A DNA stretch of 64,000 nt from Thermocatellispora tengchongensis (lineage in GTDB: Bacteria > Actinomycetota > Actinomycetes > Streptosporangiales > Streptosporangiaceae): NCBI RefSeq assembly GCF_014202315.1, contig NZ_JACHGN010000005.1, forward strand, positions 419,227 to 483,226, given 5' to 3'. The notes below the pieces were generated by a model that was given only the letters and a program-made list of their open reading frames with translations, was not told the origin of the DNA and made no database searches. Shown in pieces: positions 32,727-41,587 of the stretch; within the stretch, counting starts at the first letter, position 1, and every line of letters starts with the position of its first letter. Made by a program: the position numbers and the translations under genes.

Positions 32727-33500
32727 TCACACGGCCCCGGTACGCAGCAGGTCCGTGATCCGCCGTCCTCCGCGCAGCAGCGCCGCGACGATGCGCTCCT
32801 CGTGCGCCTCGTCCAGCCGCGCCAGCGGCACCGACACGCTCAGCGCGTCGGTCACCGGCTCCCGGTACGGCAGCGCCACCCCGAAACAGCCGACCCCGGG
32901 CACGTTCTGTTCCCGCTCCCGGGCGAACCCGCGCACCCGGACCTCCCCCAGCTCCCCGGTCATCAGCGCGCGCCGGTCGGTGAGCGTGTCCGGGGTGAGC
33001 GGGGCCAGCACCTGCGGCACCAGCTCCTCGGCGTCGGGGCGCCGCGCCAGGATCGCCCGGCCCAGCGCGGTCGCGTACGCCGGCTGCCTGCGGCCCACCC
33101 GCGACCCGGAGCGCAGGTGGTGCAGCGACTCGCGACTGGCCAGGTAGACCACGTCGTGGCCGTCCAGCCGGGCGAGGTGCACCGTCTCGTTGACCTCGGC
33201 CCGGATCTCCTCCAGCACCGGCGTGCCGACGCGCACCAGCGGGTCGCGGTCGAGGTAGGACGTGCCCACGAGCAGGGCCCGCACCCCGATCCCGTACGCC
33301 GAGCCGGCCGGGTCGCTCTCCACCCACCCGCGTCCGACCAGGGTCTGCAGCAGCATGTACAGGCTGGACTTGGGATAGCCGAGGTCGCGCTGCAGCTCCG
33401 CCAGCGTGAGCCGGCGGTCGGCCCGCGCCAGCGCCTCCAGCAGCTCGACCGTGCGATCGGCGGACTTCACCGGCGCTCTGCCGGTCTCCGTCGCTGCCAT
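32727..33500 (-). CDS. IclR family transcriptional regulator (second)
   Basis: 257 residues. Winged helix at about 15-75 (LTLAELQRDLGYPKSSLYML) and IclR effector domain (NETVHLARLDGHDVVYLASR, GRRQPAYATALGRAILARR, VGCFGVALPYREPV). It differs clearly from the IclR at 12966. Probably autoregulatory and controlling the aldehyde dehydrogenase downstream. It could respond to an uronate-derived acid. Confidence 0.88.
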   Translation of the reverse strand: MAATETGRAPVKSADRTVELLEALARADRRLTLAELQRDLGYPKSSLYMLLQTLVGRGWVESDPAGSAYGIGVRALLVGTSYLDRDPLVRVGTPVLEEIRAEVNETVHLARLDGHDVVYLASRESLHHLRSGSRVGRRQPAYATALGRAILARRPDAEELVPQVLAPLTPDTLTDRRALMTGELGEVRVRGFAREREQNVPGVGCFGVALPYREPVTDALSVSVPLARLDEAHEERIVAALLRGGRRITDLLRTGAV

Positions 33501-33576
33501 CTACGCCCCCTCGCCCGACGACGCCTCCCGCGGCTGCCGTGGATCGGCGCACCGATTCTCACAGCCGGCTACAAAC

Positions 33577-33613
33577 GTTCACAAGTCTGAACAAGGTTTT
33601 ACGTTGGCGAACA
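33577..33613. promoter_or_regulatory. Possible IclR operator region upstream of the second iclR
   Basis: GTTCACAAGTCTGAAC (33577-33592) is a GTTC-N8-GAAC dyad. It is followed by a second half pair GTT..GCGAAC around 33597-33613. The stretch is AT-richer than its surroundings and lies 77-113 bp upstream of the iclR start, where a promoter is expected. Confidence 0.45.
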
Positions 33614-33643
33614 AATCCGGACTTCAGGCTAAGACCAGCCGAA

Positions 33644-33675
33644 AGCCCGCTTCGCCGGTCGCGGCGAAGCGGGCT
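33644..33675 (-). terminator. Hairpin downstream of rnj
   Basis: AGCCCGCTTCGCC (33644-33656) pairs with GGCGAAGCGGGCT (33663-33675), a perfect 13-bp stem with a six-base loop, 6 bp past the rnj stop. Confidence 0.85.
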
Positions 33676-33681
33676 CCACGC

Positions 33682-35367
33682 TCAGACCTCGACGACCACG
33701 GGGATGATCATCGGGCGGCGGCGGTAGGTGTCGCTGACCCAGCGGCCGACGGTGCGGCGCACGACGCGGCGAAGCTGCTGCACGTCGTTGACGCCGTCGA
33801 GGGCCGCCTCCTCCAGCGCCTTCTCCAGTTGCGGCAAGACCTCGTCGAACGCCTCGACGTCTATGCCCGAGCCCCGGGCGTGCACCTCGGGGCCGCCGGT
33901 GAGCTTGCCCGTGGTGGAGTCGACGACGATGACGATCGAGATGAACCCCTCGTCGCCCAGAATGCGCCGGTCCTTCAGCGCCACGTCGGTGATGCCGCCC
34001 ACCGAGAGCCCGTCCACGTAGACGTACCCCGCGGGCACCGCGCCGACGATCCGCGCGCGTCCGTCGATCAGATCGACGACCACGCCGTCCTCGGCGATGA
34101 CGATGTGATCCTCCGGGACCCCGGTCAGCGCGGCCAGGCGCGCGTGGGCCCGCAGGTGCCGCCACTCGCCGTGCACCGGCATGAAGTTGGACGGCCTGGT
34201 CAGGTTGAGCACGTACAGCAGCTCGCCGGCGGCGGCGTGGCCGGAGACGTGCACCCGGGCGTTGCCCTTGTGGATGACCCGGGCGCCCCAGCGGGTGAGG
34301 CCGTTGATCACCTTGTTCACGGCGGTCTCGTTGCCCGGCACCAGCGAGGACGCCAGCAGCACCGTGTCGCCCTCGGCGATGCGGATCTGGTGGTCGCGGT
34401 TGGCCATGCGCGACAGCGCGGCCATCGGCTCGCCCTGCGACCCCGTGCAGATCAGCACGACGTCCTCCGGCGGCCACTCATCGATCTCGCGGGAGTCGAC
34501 CATGAGCCCCGGCGGCACCTTCAGGTAGCCCAGGTCGCGGGCCACCCCCATGTTGCGCACCATCGACCGGCCCATCAGGGCGACCTTGCGGCCGTGGGCC
34601 TCGGCGGCGTCGAGCACCTGCTGCACGCGGTGCACGTGGGAGGCGAAGCAGGCGACGATGATCCGCTTCTCGGCGCTGCGGAACACGTCGTCGATCACCG
34701 GTGCGATGTCGCGCTCGCTGGTGACGAACCCGGGGACCTCGGCGTTGGTCGAGTCGGACATCAGCAGGTCCACGCCCTCGCTGCCGAGCCGGGCGAATCC
34801 CCCCAGGTCGGTCAGGCGGCCGTCCATGGGGAGCTGGTCCATCTTGAAGTCGCCGGTGTGCAGCACGATGCCGGCGGAGGTGCGGATCGCGACGGCGAGC
34901 GCGTCGGGGATCGAGTGGTTCACCGCGAAGAACTCGCAGTCGAACGGCCCGAACCCGTGCCGCTCCCCCTCGGCGACCTCGCGCTTGACCGGCTGGATGC
35001 GGTGCTCGACGAGCTTGCTCTCGATCAGGGCCAGCGTGAGCCGGGAGCCCACGAGCGGGATGTCGGGCCGCTCGCGCAGCAGGTACGGCACCGCGCCGAT
35101 GTGGTCCTCGTGCGCGTGCGTGAGCACCACGGCCTCCACATCGCGCAGGCGGTCCCTGATGTACTCGAAATCAGGGAGGATCAGGTCGATCCCCGGCTGG
35201 TCCGGCTCGGGGAACAGCACGCCGCAGTCGACCACCAGCAGGCGGCCGTCGTACTCGAAGACCGCCATGTTGCGGCCGATCTCGCCGAGTCCGCCGAGCG
35301 CCACGATCCGCAGCGCGTGGGCGGGCAGGGGCGGCGGCGGGCCTAGCTCGGGGTGCGGGTGACTCAT
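33682..35367 (-). CDS. rnj: Ribonuclease J
   Basis: 561-residue metallo-beta-lactamase/beta-CASP RNase with 5'-3' exo- and endonuclease activity in mRNA decay and rRNA maturation. The metal-binding motif is HAHEDH (84-89), VDCGVLFPE precedes it, SDSTNAEVPG and the HVSGHA.GEL region are present, and the C-terminal dimerisation domain is complete. The ATG at 35367 has GGAGGG upstream. It follows dapA by 69 bp; dapA-rnj is a conserved actinomycete pair. Confidence 0.96.
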   Translation of the reverse strand: MSHPHPELGPPPPLPAHALRIVALGGLGEIGRNMAVFEYDGRLLVVDCGVLFPEPDQPGIDLILPDFEYIRDRLRDVEAVVLTHAHEDHIGAVPYLLRERPDIPLVGSRLTLALIESKLVEHRIQPVKREVAEGERHGFGPFDCEFFAVNHSIPDALAVAIRTSAGIVLHTGDFKMDQLPMDGRLTDLGGFARLGSEGVDLLMSDSTNAEVPGFVTSERDIAPVIDDVFRSAEKRIIVACFASHVHRVQQVLDAAEAHGRKVALMGRSMVRNMGVARDLGYLKVPPGLMVDSREIDEWPPEDVVLICTGSQGEPMAALSRMANRDHQIRIAEGDTVLLASSLVPGNETAVNKVINGLTRWGARVIHKGNARVHVSGHAAAGELLYVLNLTRPSNFMPVHGEWRHLRAHARLAALTGVPEDHIVIAEDGVVVDLIDGRARIVGAVPAGYVYVDGLSVGGITDVALKDRRILGDEGFISIVIVVDSTTGKLTGGPEVHARGSGIDVEAFDEVLPQLEKALEEAALDGVNDVQQLRRVVRRTVGRWVSDTYRRRPMIIPVVVEV

Positions 35368-35436
35368 GCCCGCCCTCCGAACCGGTTACGGGTTTGTCTG
35401 TCTCTCAAGCTGTCCTTTCCTCCCCATGGGTTGACT

Positions 35437-36360
35437 TCACACGACTCCATCGGAAGGCTTCACGCCTCCCGCTACCAGGTCTTCCCTGAGCACGCCGATC
35501 TGCTCCTCGGTGGCGTCCACGAGCGGCGGGCGTACGTGCCCGCCCGGCCGGCCCATCAGGTTCAGCGCGGCCTTGGCCATGATCGCACCCTGGGTGCGGG
35601 TCATGATCCCCGTGACGACCGGCAGCAGCCGCCGGTGCACCTCGCGCGCCCCCGCCACGTCGCCCGCGCGGTACAGGTCGATCATCGCGGCCAGGTCGGC
35701 GCCCACCACGTGCCCCACCACGCTGACGAACCCGGCCGCGCCCACCGACAGCCAGGGCAGGTTCAGCGCGTCGTCTCCGGAGTAGTACACGAGATCGGAC
35801 TCGGCCATCACCTGCGAGCCCGCGAACAGGTCGCCCTTGGCGTCCTTGACGGCCACGATGCGCGGGTGCTCCCCCAGCCGCAGCAGCGTCTCGGTGTGGA
35901 TCGGCACCCCGGTGCGCCCCGGGATGTCGTACAGCATGACGGGCAGCCCGGTCGCGTCGGCCACGGCGGTGAAGTGGCGGTAGATGCCCTCCTGCGGCGG
36001 CTTGTTGTAGTACGGCGTGACCAGCAGCAGCCCGTGCGCCCCCGCACGCTCCGCGGCCCGCGCCAGCTCGACGCTGTGGTGCGTGTCGTTGGTCCCGGCC
36101 CCCGCGACCACGCGGGCGCGGTCGCCTACCGCCTCGACCACGGCGCGCAGCGCGCGGTCCTTCTCCTCGTCGGAGGTCGTCGGGGACTCGCCGGTCGTGC
36201 CGTGCACGATCAGCCCGTCGTTGCGCTGCTCGTCCACGAGGTACGCGGCGAGGTGCTGGAGCGCGTCGTAGTCGAGCGCGCCGTCGGCGGAGAACGGGGT
36301 GACCATCGCGGTCAGCATGCGGCCGAAGGGGGCGTCAGAGGTTCCAGTGGGCGATGCCAT
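35437..36360 (-). CDS. dapA: 4-hydroxy-tetrahydrodipicolinate synthase
   Basis: 307 residues, first step of the diaminopimelate/lysine branch: pyruvate plus aspartate semialdehyde. GTTGE (54-58), Tyr144 (VMLYDIPGRTG) with the Arg149 contact, and the Schiff-base Lys172 (RIVAVKDAKGD). These are the DAP-synthase versions of the motifs, unlike the aldarate dehydratase at 24436. Upstream of rnj. The ribosome site before the ATG at 36360 is poor. dapB lies separately at 52326. Confidence 0.95.
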   Translation of the reverse strand: MASPTGTSDAPFGRMLTAMVTPFSADGALDYDALQHLAAYLVDEQRNDGLIVHGTTGESPTTSDEEKDRALRAVVEAVGDRARVVAGAGTNDTHHSVELARAAERAGAHGLLLVTPYYNKPPQEGIYRHFTAVADATGLPVMLYDIPGRTGVPIHTETLLRLGEHPRIVAVKDAKGDLFAGSQVMAESDLVYYSGDDALNLPWLSVGAAGFVSVVGHVVGADLAAMIDLYRAGDVAGAREVHRRLLPVVTGIMTRTQGAIMAKAALNLMGRPGGHVRPPLVDATEEQIGVLREDLVAGGVKPSDGVV

Positions 36361-36684
36361 AAACCGAACGGTACCCGGAAGCGCTGCACCCTATGGACCC
36401 CGCCACCCCGCCACCTCCCGGGCAGCGCCCCCCGGAACGGAAAGAGGTCGCCGATATGTGCTCGGGGGTACACACATCGACGACCTCTACCGGAGAATCG
36501 GCGGCCCTATGGCCGGCGTTACACAGATCCTCGGAAATTTTTTGCCCGGGGCCGCCACAAGGGCAAAGTTGGAGTACCAACCGACCCCGGTCACGCCCTG
36601 TCGTCACACGGATACGCCAAGATTGAGCCACCGTTCACGCAAGCGGCCCCCTCATCCTGTCCTCCCCCGCCCCCCGACACGAGG
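36361..36684. other. Intergenic region between divergent dapA and GntR genes
   Basis: 324 bp that should hold both promoters. A run near 36531-36547 (GGAAATTTTTTGCCCGG) is distinctly AT-rich and may be part of a promoter. Open frames across it have no plausible protein content. Confidence 0.5.
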
Positions 36685-37446
36685 ATGTACAGACACGTGG
36701 CAAGCTCCGATCCGGTCTACCTTCGCGTGGTCGAGGACCTCCGTCGCCAGATCCGCGACGGCCTCCTGCCACCGGGCGCCTCGATCCCCTCGCGGGCTCA
36801 GCTCACCCGCAAGTACGGCGTCGGCGAGACCGCCGCACGGCACGCCCTGCGGGTGCTCGCCGCCGAGGGACTGATCTACGGGCGGGTGGGCTCCGGCCAC
36901 TACGTGCGCGACAGGCCGGTGCTCACCCCGCTCCACCGCTGGCGGCACCACGACCACCACGCCCCCATGGCGGCCGACCTGCAGAACCAGAACCGCCGCA
37001 TCACCTGCACCTGGCGGGTGGAGCGGGCCGAGGCGGGCCGCGCGATCGGCCAGCGCCTGCGGGTGCCCGAGTCGGCCCCGGTCGTCCGCACGCGCTACGT
37101 GATCCGCGACGACAACTCGCCGGTGCAGATCGCGTGGTCGTACGAGCCGATGGGGCCCGGCGACGCCGCCGAGGGCCAGATCCTGCCCACCGAGGGCTCG
37201 GGCGACCGCCAGGGCCTGGTGACCCGCATGGCCGCCCAGGGCATCAAGATCACCGAGATCGTCGAGACCGTGCGCACCAGAATCCCCGAGCCCACCGAGA
37301 TCGACGCCCTCGACCTCGTGGCCGGCGCCCACGTCCTCCACGTCGAGCGCACCCACCTGGCCGGCGACCGCCCGGTCGAGACCAGCGACATCATCGTCTC
37401 CGGCGACCTGTTCAGCCTGGTCTACAGCATCCCCGTCCCGACCTGA
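36685..37446 (+). CDS. GntR family regulator with UTRA domain (HutC subfamily)
   Basis: 253 residues. GntR winged helix at about 10-75 (SIPSRAQLTRKYGVGETAAR, ALRVLAAEGLIYGRVGSGHYV) followed by a UTRA ligand-binding domain (about 100-250: VVRTRYVIRDDNSPVQIAWS, EIVETVRTRIPEPTEIDALD). The HutC group senses small molecules. No clear target lies downstream. The start is uncertain: ATG at 36685 with little ribosome site, or GTG at 36697. Confidence 0.88.
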   Translation: MYRHVASSDPVYLRVVEDLRRQIRDGLLPPGASIPSRAQLTRKYGVGETAARHALRVLAAEGLIYGRVGSGHYVRDRPVLTPLHRWRHHDHHAPMAADLQNQNRRITCTWRVERAEAGRAIGQRLRVPESAPVVRTRYVIRDDNSPVQIAWSYEPMGPGDAAEGQILPTEGSGDRQGLVTRMAAQGIKITEIVETVRTRIPEPTEIDALDLVAGAHVLHVERTHLAGDRPVETSDIIVSGDLFSLVYSIPVPT

Positions 37447-37459
37447 CCCCGCCCGCGCC

Positions 37460-37517
37460 CCGGGGCGCCGGGCGGCGCCCCGGCACCGTCCGCCCGCCTG
37501 AGACGGTCGTCTCAGGC
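37460..37517. terminator. Two hairpins between convergent GntR and AKR genes
   Basis: CCGGGGCGCC/GGCGCCCCGG (37460-37469 and 37474-37483, 4-base loop) lies 14 bp past the GntR stop. A second perfect stem GCCTGAGAC/GTCTCAGGC spans 37496-37517. The following bases repeat GGCCATCGCGGGC twice in tandem before the AKR stop. Confidence 0.75.
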
Positions 37518-37550
37518 GGCCATCGCGGGCGGCCATCGCGGGCGGCCGTC

Positions 37551-38585
37551 TCAGGCGGCCGGAGGGTTGAGCCGGGCGAAACCCTCCTGCCGGCGGTAGG
37601 GGAAGTGGGGATAGGGGACGGTCACCGCACTGGCCGCGTCGAGGCGGGCGATCTGGTCCGCGGTCAGGGCCCAGCCCACCGCGCCGAGGTTGGCCCGCAA
37701 CTGCTCCTCGTCACGGGCGCCCATGATGACCGACGACACCGTCGGACGCCGCAGCAACCAGTTCAGCGCGATCTGCGGCACGGTCCTGCCCGTCTCCTCC
37801 GCGATCTCGTCGAGGGCGTCCACCACCCGGTAGAGGAGCTCGTCGGCGACCGGAGGCCCGTACGCGGCGGTGCGGTGCAGCCTGCTCCCGGGCGGCAGCG
37901 GCCGGCCCCGGCGTACCTTCCCGGTGAGGCGTCCCCAGCCGAGCGGGCTCCACACCAGCGCGCCGACGCCCTGGTCCAGGCCGAGGGGCATCAGATCCCA
38001 CTCGTAGTCGCGGCCCACCAGCGAGTAGTAGACCTGGTGGGCGACGTAGCGCGGGTAGCCGTACCTGTCGGAGACGTCCAGCGACTTCATCAACTGCCAG
38101 CCCGAGTAGTTGGACACGCCGATGTAGCGGATCTTCCCGGCCCGGACGAGCTCGTCCAGGGTGGCCAGGGTCTCCTCGACCGGGGTGCGGGCGTCGAAGG
38201 CGTGCAACTGGAACAGATCGATGTAGTCGGTGCCGAGCCGGCGCAGCGCCCGTTCCACCGCCCTGACCAGGTGCTGACGCGAAGCGCCGGCCTCGTTGGG
38301 CCCCTCGCCGACCGGCAGGCCGGCCTTCGTGGACACGATCACCTGGTCGCGCCGCCCCTTGATCGCCTCGCCGAGGATCTCCTCGGAGGCCCCGTCGGAG
38401 TAGACGTCGGCGGTGTCGAAGAGAGTGACCCCCGCCTCCAGGCAGATGTCCACCAGCCGCCGCGCCTGGCGGGCGTCGGTGTCGCCCCAGGCGGAGAACA
38501 ACTCGCCGCTGCCGCCGAAGGTGCCGGCCCCGAAGCTCAACGCGGAGACCATGAGCCCGGAAGCCCCCAGCCGTCGTTGTTCCAT
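37551..38585 (-). CDS. Aldo/keto reductase
   Basis: 344-residue NADPH-dependent TIM-barrel oxidoreductase of the potassium-channel beta-subunit/YajO-like group. Starts RRLGASGLMVSALSFGAGTF. The catalytic tetrad is visible in LFDTADVYSDG (Asp, Tyr), VSTKAGL (Lys) and FQLHAFD (His). IRYIGVSNYSGWQL and SVIMGARDEEQL (cofactor) follow. Substrate unknown. It is divergent from a TetR regulator across an 85-bp gap holding a 22-bp palindrome, so it is probably under TetR control. GGAGG lies about 10 bases before the ATG. Confidence 0.9.
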   Translation of the reverse strand: MEQRRLGASGLMVSALSFGAGTFGGSGELFSAWGDTDARQARRLVDICLEAGVTLFDTADVYSDGASEEILGEAIKGRRDQVIVSTKAGLPVGEGPNEAGASRQHLVRAVERALRRLGTDYIDLFQLHAFDARTPVEETLATLDELVRAGKIRYIGVSNYSGWQLMKSLDVSDRYGYPRYVAHQVYYSLVGRDYEWDLMPLGLDQGVGALVWSPLGWGRLTGKVRRGRPLPPGSRLHRTAAYGPPVADELLYRVVDALDEIAEETGRTVPQIALNWLLRRPTVSSVIMGARDEEQLRANLGAVGWALTADQIARLDAASAVTVPYPHFPYRRQEGFARLNPPAA

Positions 38586-38612
38586 GGTGTGACCACCTCC
38601 CCATCGAGCCAC

Positions 38613-38634
38613 TAACGGTTCCGTGGTTCCGTTA
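38613..38634. promoter_or_regulatory. TetR-type operator between AKR and tetR
   Basis: TAACGG and CCGTTA ends enclose TTCCGTGGTT, a 22-bp dyad with a repeated GGTTCCGT inside. It lies in the divergent promoter gap, 28 bp from the AKR start and 37 bp from the TetR start. Confidence 0.72.
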
Positions 38635-38670
38635 ACATCGGGGATGACGCTAGCACGAGGAGGGTCATTA

Positions 38671-39288
38671 ATGGAACTGGAGTCCCGTGAAGCGGAGCCG
38701 GGGACCGTACGGCCGGGCGGGCGCACCGCCCGGGTGCGCGCGGCGGTGCTGCAGGCGGCCGGCGACGTCCTGGCCGAGCGGGGCTTCGCCCACCTCGACC
38801 TCGCCGACGTCGCCCGCCGCGCCGGCGTGGGCAAGACCACCGTCTACCGCCGCTGGGGCACCGTGACCGCCCTGGTCGCCGACCTGCTGGTGGACATGGC
38901 CGAGCAGTCGCTGCCCCGCTCGCGCACCGGCTCGCTGATCGGCGACCTGAAGGCCAACGCCCGGCTCGTGCAGCGCACACTGACCGACCCGCGCCAGGGC
39001 CCGCTGTTCAAGGCCGTGATCGCCGCCGCCACCTGCGACCCCCGTACCGCCGAGGCCCTGCGCCGGTTCTACGACACCCGCATCTCGGAGTGGGCCCCCT
39101 GCGTACAGGAGGCGGTCGAGCGGGGCGAGCTGCCCGAGGGCACCGACCCCCGCGAGGTCATCCGCGCCGTCTCCGCCCCCCTGTACTACCGCCTGCTCGC
39201 CAGCGGCGACCCCCTCGACGAGGCCGCGGCCGACCGCGCCGCCGAAGCCGCGGCCGCCGCGGCCCACGCCGGCGTCTACGCCCGCTGA
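38671..39288 (+). CDS. TetR/AcrR family regulator
   Basis: 205 residues. Helix-turn-helix at about 18-65 (ERGFAHLDLADVARRAGVGK, TTVYRRWGT). The C-terminal ligand domain is of the TetR_C_16-like type. The ATG at 38671 is chosen over an ATG at 38644 and a GTG at 38623 because GAGGAGGG lies six bases upstream of it and the homology begins soon after. Its 3' end overlaps the convergent hydrolase gene by 13 bp. Confidence 0.88.
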   Translation: MELESREAEPGTVRPGGRTARVRAAVLQAAGDVLAERGFAHLDLADVARRAGVGKTTVYRRWGTVTALVADLLVDMAEQSLPRSRTGSLIGDLKANARLVQRTLTDPRQGPLFKAVIAAATCDPRTAEALRRFYDTRISEWAPCVQEAVERGELPEGTDPREVIRAVSAPLYYRLLASGDPLDEAAADRAAEAAAAAAHAGVYAR

Positions 39289-40046
39289 AGACGGCCGGCC
39301 GCGTCGTCACCTCGCAGAAGGTGCCGGGCGAAGAAGCGCAGCGAGCTGTCCGGCTCGAACGCCGGTACGTCCGCGTGGCGGCCGGGATTGGCGTGCAACG
39401 TCTTCTCCCGCGAGGCGAAGGCGTCGAACAGCGCCAGGCCCGAATCGCGCGGCACCAGTTCGTCGTCCCACTGCAGCAGGAACTCGACCGGGATCGTGAC
39501 CCGCGCCGCCGTCCCGGCCAGGGTCTCGTGGCCCGCGAGACCGAAGACGGCGGCGGTGATCCTCGGTTCTGCCACCGCGAACGGCACGCCGATCACGCTG
39601 CCCAGCGAAACGCCCCAGAAGCCCACCGGCCCGTCCGCGCCGACGCAGTCGAGGTGCTGCAGGGCGTCCAGGGTGGCCCGCCACTCGGGCACGGCCCGCA
39701 CCGCCAGCGCGGCGTTGTGCCGCGCGATGTACGGGCCGATCGGCTCGCCCGCCGCCATCCGTTCCCTGATGCCCTCGCCGAACCGCTCGTCCTGCCCGGT
39801 TCTCGGCCGGTCCCCGTGCCCGGGCGCGTCGATGGCGGCCACGGCGAAGCCGCAGCCGGTCACGTAGCGCCGGGCCCGGGCCACCAGCCCTGGGGCCCTC
39901 TTGTGCTGGCCGCCACCATGGGCCAGCACGACCAGGGGCCGCCCTCCGGTGGCATCGGCGGGCGTCCAGAGCACGCCGGGGATGCCGTCGAGGGTGAAAA
40001 GACGTTCCGAGACGCCGTCGAAGGTCGTCTCCGAGATGAAACGCAT
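39276..40046 (-). CDS. Alpha/beta hydrolase (dienelactone-hydrolase-like)
   Basis: 256 residues. Oxyanion region VLAHGGGQHK, nucleophile elbow GVSLGS (Ser catalytic), acid in QWDDELVP and a His in GRHADVPAF complete a triad. No signal peptide, so probably cytosolic. The natural substrate is unclear. The ATG at 40046 is used because the homology begins at once (MRFISETTFDGVSERLF); an in-frame upstream extension is non-homologous. Confidence 0.82.
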   Translation of the reverse strand: MRFISETTFDGVSERLFTLDGIPGVLWTPADATGGRPLVVLAHGGGQHKRAPGLVARARRYVTGCGFAVAAIDAPGHGDRPRTGQDERFGEGIRERMAAGEPIGPYIARHNAALAVRAVPEWRATLDALQHLDCVGADGPVGFWGVSLGSVIGVPFAVAEPRITAAVFGLAGHETLAGTAARVTIPVEFLLQWDDELVPRDSGLALFDAFASREKTLHANPGRHADVPAFEPDSSLRFFARHLLRGDDAAGRLQRA

Positions 40047-40356
40047 AGGTGCGTTGCCTTCCGGGAGTGTCCTGCGGGCGCTCCCACGGCCACCTATGTC
40101 AGATGAACCACCCACTCGCAGCAGAGGGGAGCACCCGGCCTGATCCAGCGGTAATGGGTCTCACCTCCTCGGGTCGATCACGAGCACGGCGATGCTAGCA
40201 AACCCACCCCCCAGAGCCAGACCGACGAGACGTGACGGTCAGACAACAGACGGCGATCAGCAGAGGTCAGGACACGGCCCGTGACCGGGCACGAACTGCA
40301 GACTGTCGGCCCCTCCTGGTAATCCTTTCTCCAGGCCCCGACCCCGGGAGGTACCG
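40047..40356. other. Intergenic region before radC
   Basis: 310 bp between divergent hydrolase and radC genes. It should hold both promoters. No hairpin, repeat or ORF convinces me. Confidence 0.4.
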
Positions 40357-41022
40357 ATGCGCGTCAAGGACATGCCCGCCCGCGACCAGCCTCGCGAGCG
40401 CCTCCTGGCCGAGGGCCCGGCGGCCCTGGCCGACCGCGAACTGCTGGCCCTCCTGCTCGGCTCGGGCAGCAAGGGCACCAACGCCGTGGAGCTGGCCTCC
40501 CTGCTGATCGCCCACTGCGGCGATCTGGAGGAGGTCGCCCACTCCGAGGCCCACCGCCTCCTGGCCGTCCCCGGCATCGGCCCCGCCAAGGCGGCCCGCG
40601 TGGCCGCCGCCTTCGACCTGGTCCGCCGCACCTTCACCGCGCCAGAACGCGGCAAGATCACCTCCTCCGCCGACCTCGCCAACGCCGCCGCCCCCATGCT
40701 GCGCGGCATCGGCCACGAACGCATGGTCGCCGTCATCTGCGACACCGCCGGCCGCGTGATCCGCAACACCGTCATCAGCACCGGCGGCGCCGACCACTGC
40801 CCCGCCTCGGTGCGCGAAGTCATCACCAAGGTCCTCACCAGCGGCGGCGCCGCCTTCGGCCTGGCCCACAACCACCCCGCCGGCTCCCTGGAGCCCAGCC
40901 GGTCCGACCTCGACTTCACCGCCCACCTCGAAGAAGCCGCCGAAACCGTCGGCCTGCGCCTCCTGGACCACCTCGTCGTCACCACAAGAGCCTGGCGCGG
41001 CATCCCCCTGAAGCACCGCTGA
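40357..41022 (+). CDS. radC: RadC family JAB/MPN-domain protein
   Basis: 221 residues. N-terminal helix-hairpin-helix region (RERLLAEGPAALADRELLAL, GIGPAKAARVAA) and a JAMM metalloprotease-like domain with the zinc site in GLAHNHPAGSLEPSRSD. RadC's old link to DNA repair has been withdrawn and its role is unknown, though DNA-related functions are suspected. ATG at 40357 with GGGAGG upstream. Stands alone. Confidence 0.93.
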   Translation: MRVKDMPARDQPRERLLAEGPAALADRELLALLLGSGSKGTNAVELASLLIAHCGDLEEVAHSEAHRLLAVPGIGPAKAARVAAAFDLVRRTFTAPERGKITSSADLANAAAPMLRGIGHERMVAVICDTAGRVIRNTVISTGGADHCPASVREVITKVLTSGGAAFGLAHNHPAGSLEPSRSDLDFTAHLEEAAETVGLRLLDHLVVTTRAWRGIPLKHR

Positions 41023-41416
41023 TCCCCGCCCCGGGCGCAGGCGCCGCACCGTCAGCGGGACCAAGACCGACCACCAGGCCCATAAATTCAACAAACGCCC
41101 ACAAAAGCGGGGCATTACCGACTACCGAAAACAGTCAGGTTCACCCAGATAACGGCGCCGAGCGCCCGCAAATCCGACCTTGATCATTCAATCCCCCGCC
41201 CGGAAACGCCAGAAATGTCAAGCATCGCGCGTTCACAGGTAGCCGCGCGGGATCGCTAGGCTATGCGTTACCACCTCTTGGTCGTCCATACACGCGGGCG
41301 ATTCGTGAAATGGTCGCCCGACGCGGCGACCGGACCGGACAGGCTCCGCCCGGGAGCCCCAGGCCGGTCGCTCTCCTGCCCCGCACGGGGGTAACGATCG
41401 AGGGGAGGTGATACTC
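41023..41416. other. AT-richer intergenic region
   Basis: 394 bp with distinctly lower GC than the neighbourhood, e.g. ATAAATTCAACAAACG near 41080. It leads into the small membrane-protein gene and probably carries its promoter (a TAGGCTATG box near 41257 could be a -10). No ORF supported. Confidence 0.4.
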
Positions 41417-41587
41417 ATGGCGAAACACCGTCATGGTGCCGGAGACCAGAAAAAGGGGAGACCCCCCATCCGCCGCTGGGTCGGCCTGGGAGTCGCAGCC
41501 ATCGGCTGCGGCCTCCTCCGCGGACTCGGCGAATGGATCTGGACGCATTTCTTCGGCCGAAACGGTGACGGCCCCGGACCCCTCTAG
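41417..41587 (+). CDS. Small single-pass membrane protein, 56 residues
   Basis: Starts MAKHRHGAGDQKKGRPPIRR, a basic stretch, followed by one hydrophobic segment (WVGLGVAAIGCGLLRGLGEW, about 21-45) and a short polar tail ending DGPGPL. The basic side would face the cytoplasm. Support for translation is a near-perfect ribosome site, GGAGGTGAT, five bases before the ATG. No family recognised. Confidence 0.6.
   Translation: MAKHRHGAGDQKKGRPPIRRWVGLGVAAIGCGLLRGLGEWIWTHFFGRNGDGPGPL

Noticed and set aside
35378-35388. AACCGGTT near the rnj start as a third LacI operator
   Set aside because: Only the central eight bases match; the flanks (CCGAACCGGTTACGG) lack the GCAA/TTGC arms seen at the two real sites, and rnj is a housekeeping gene.
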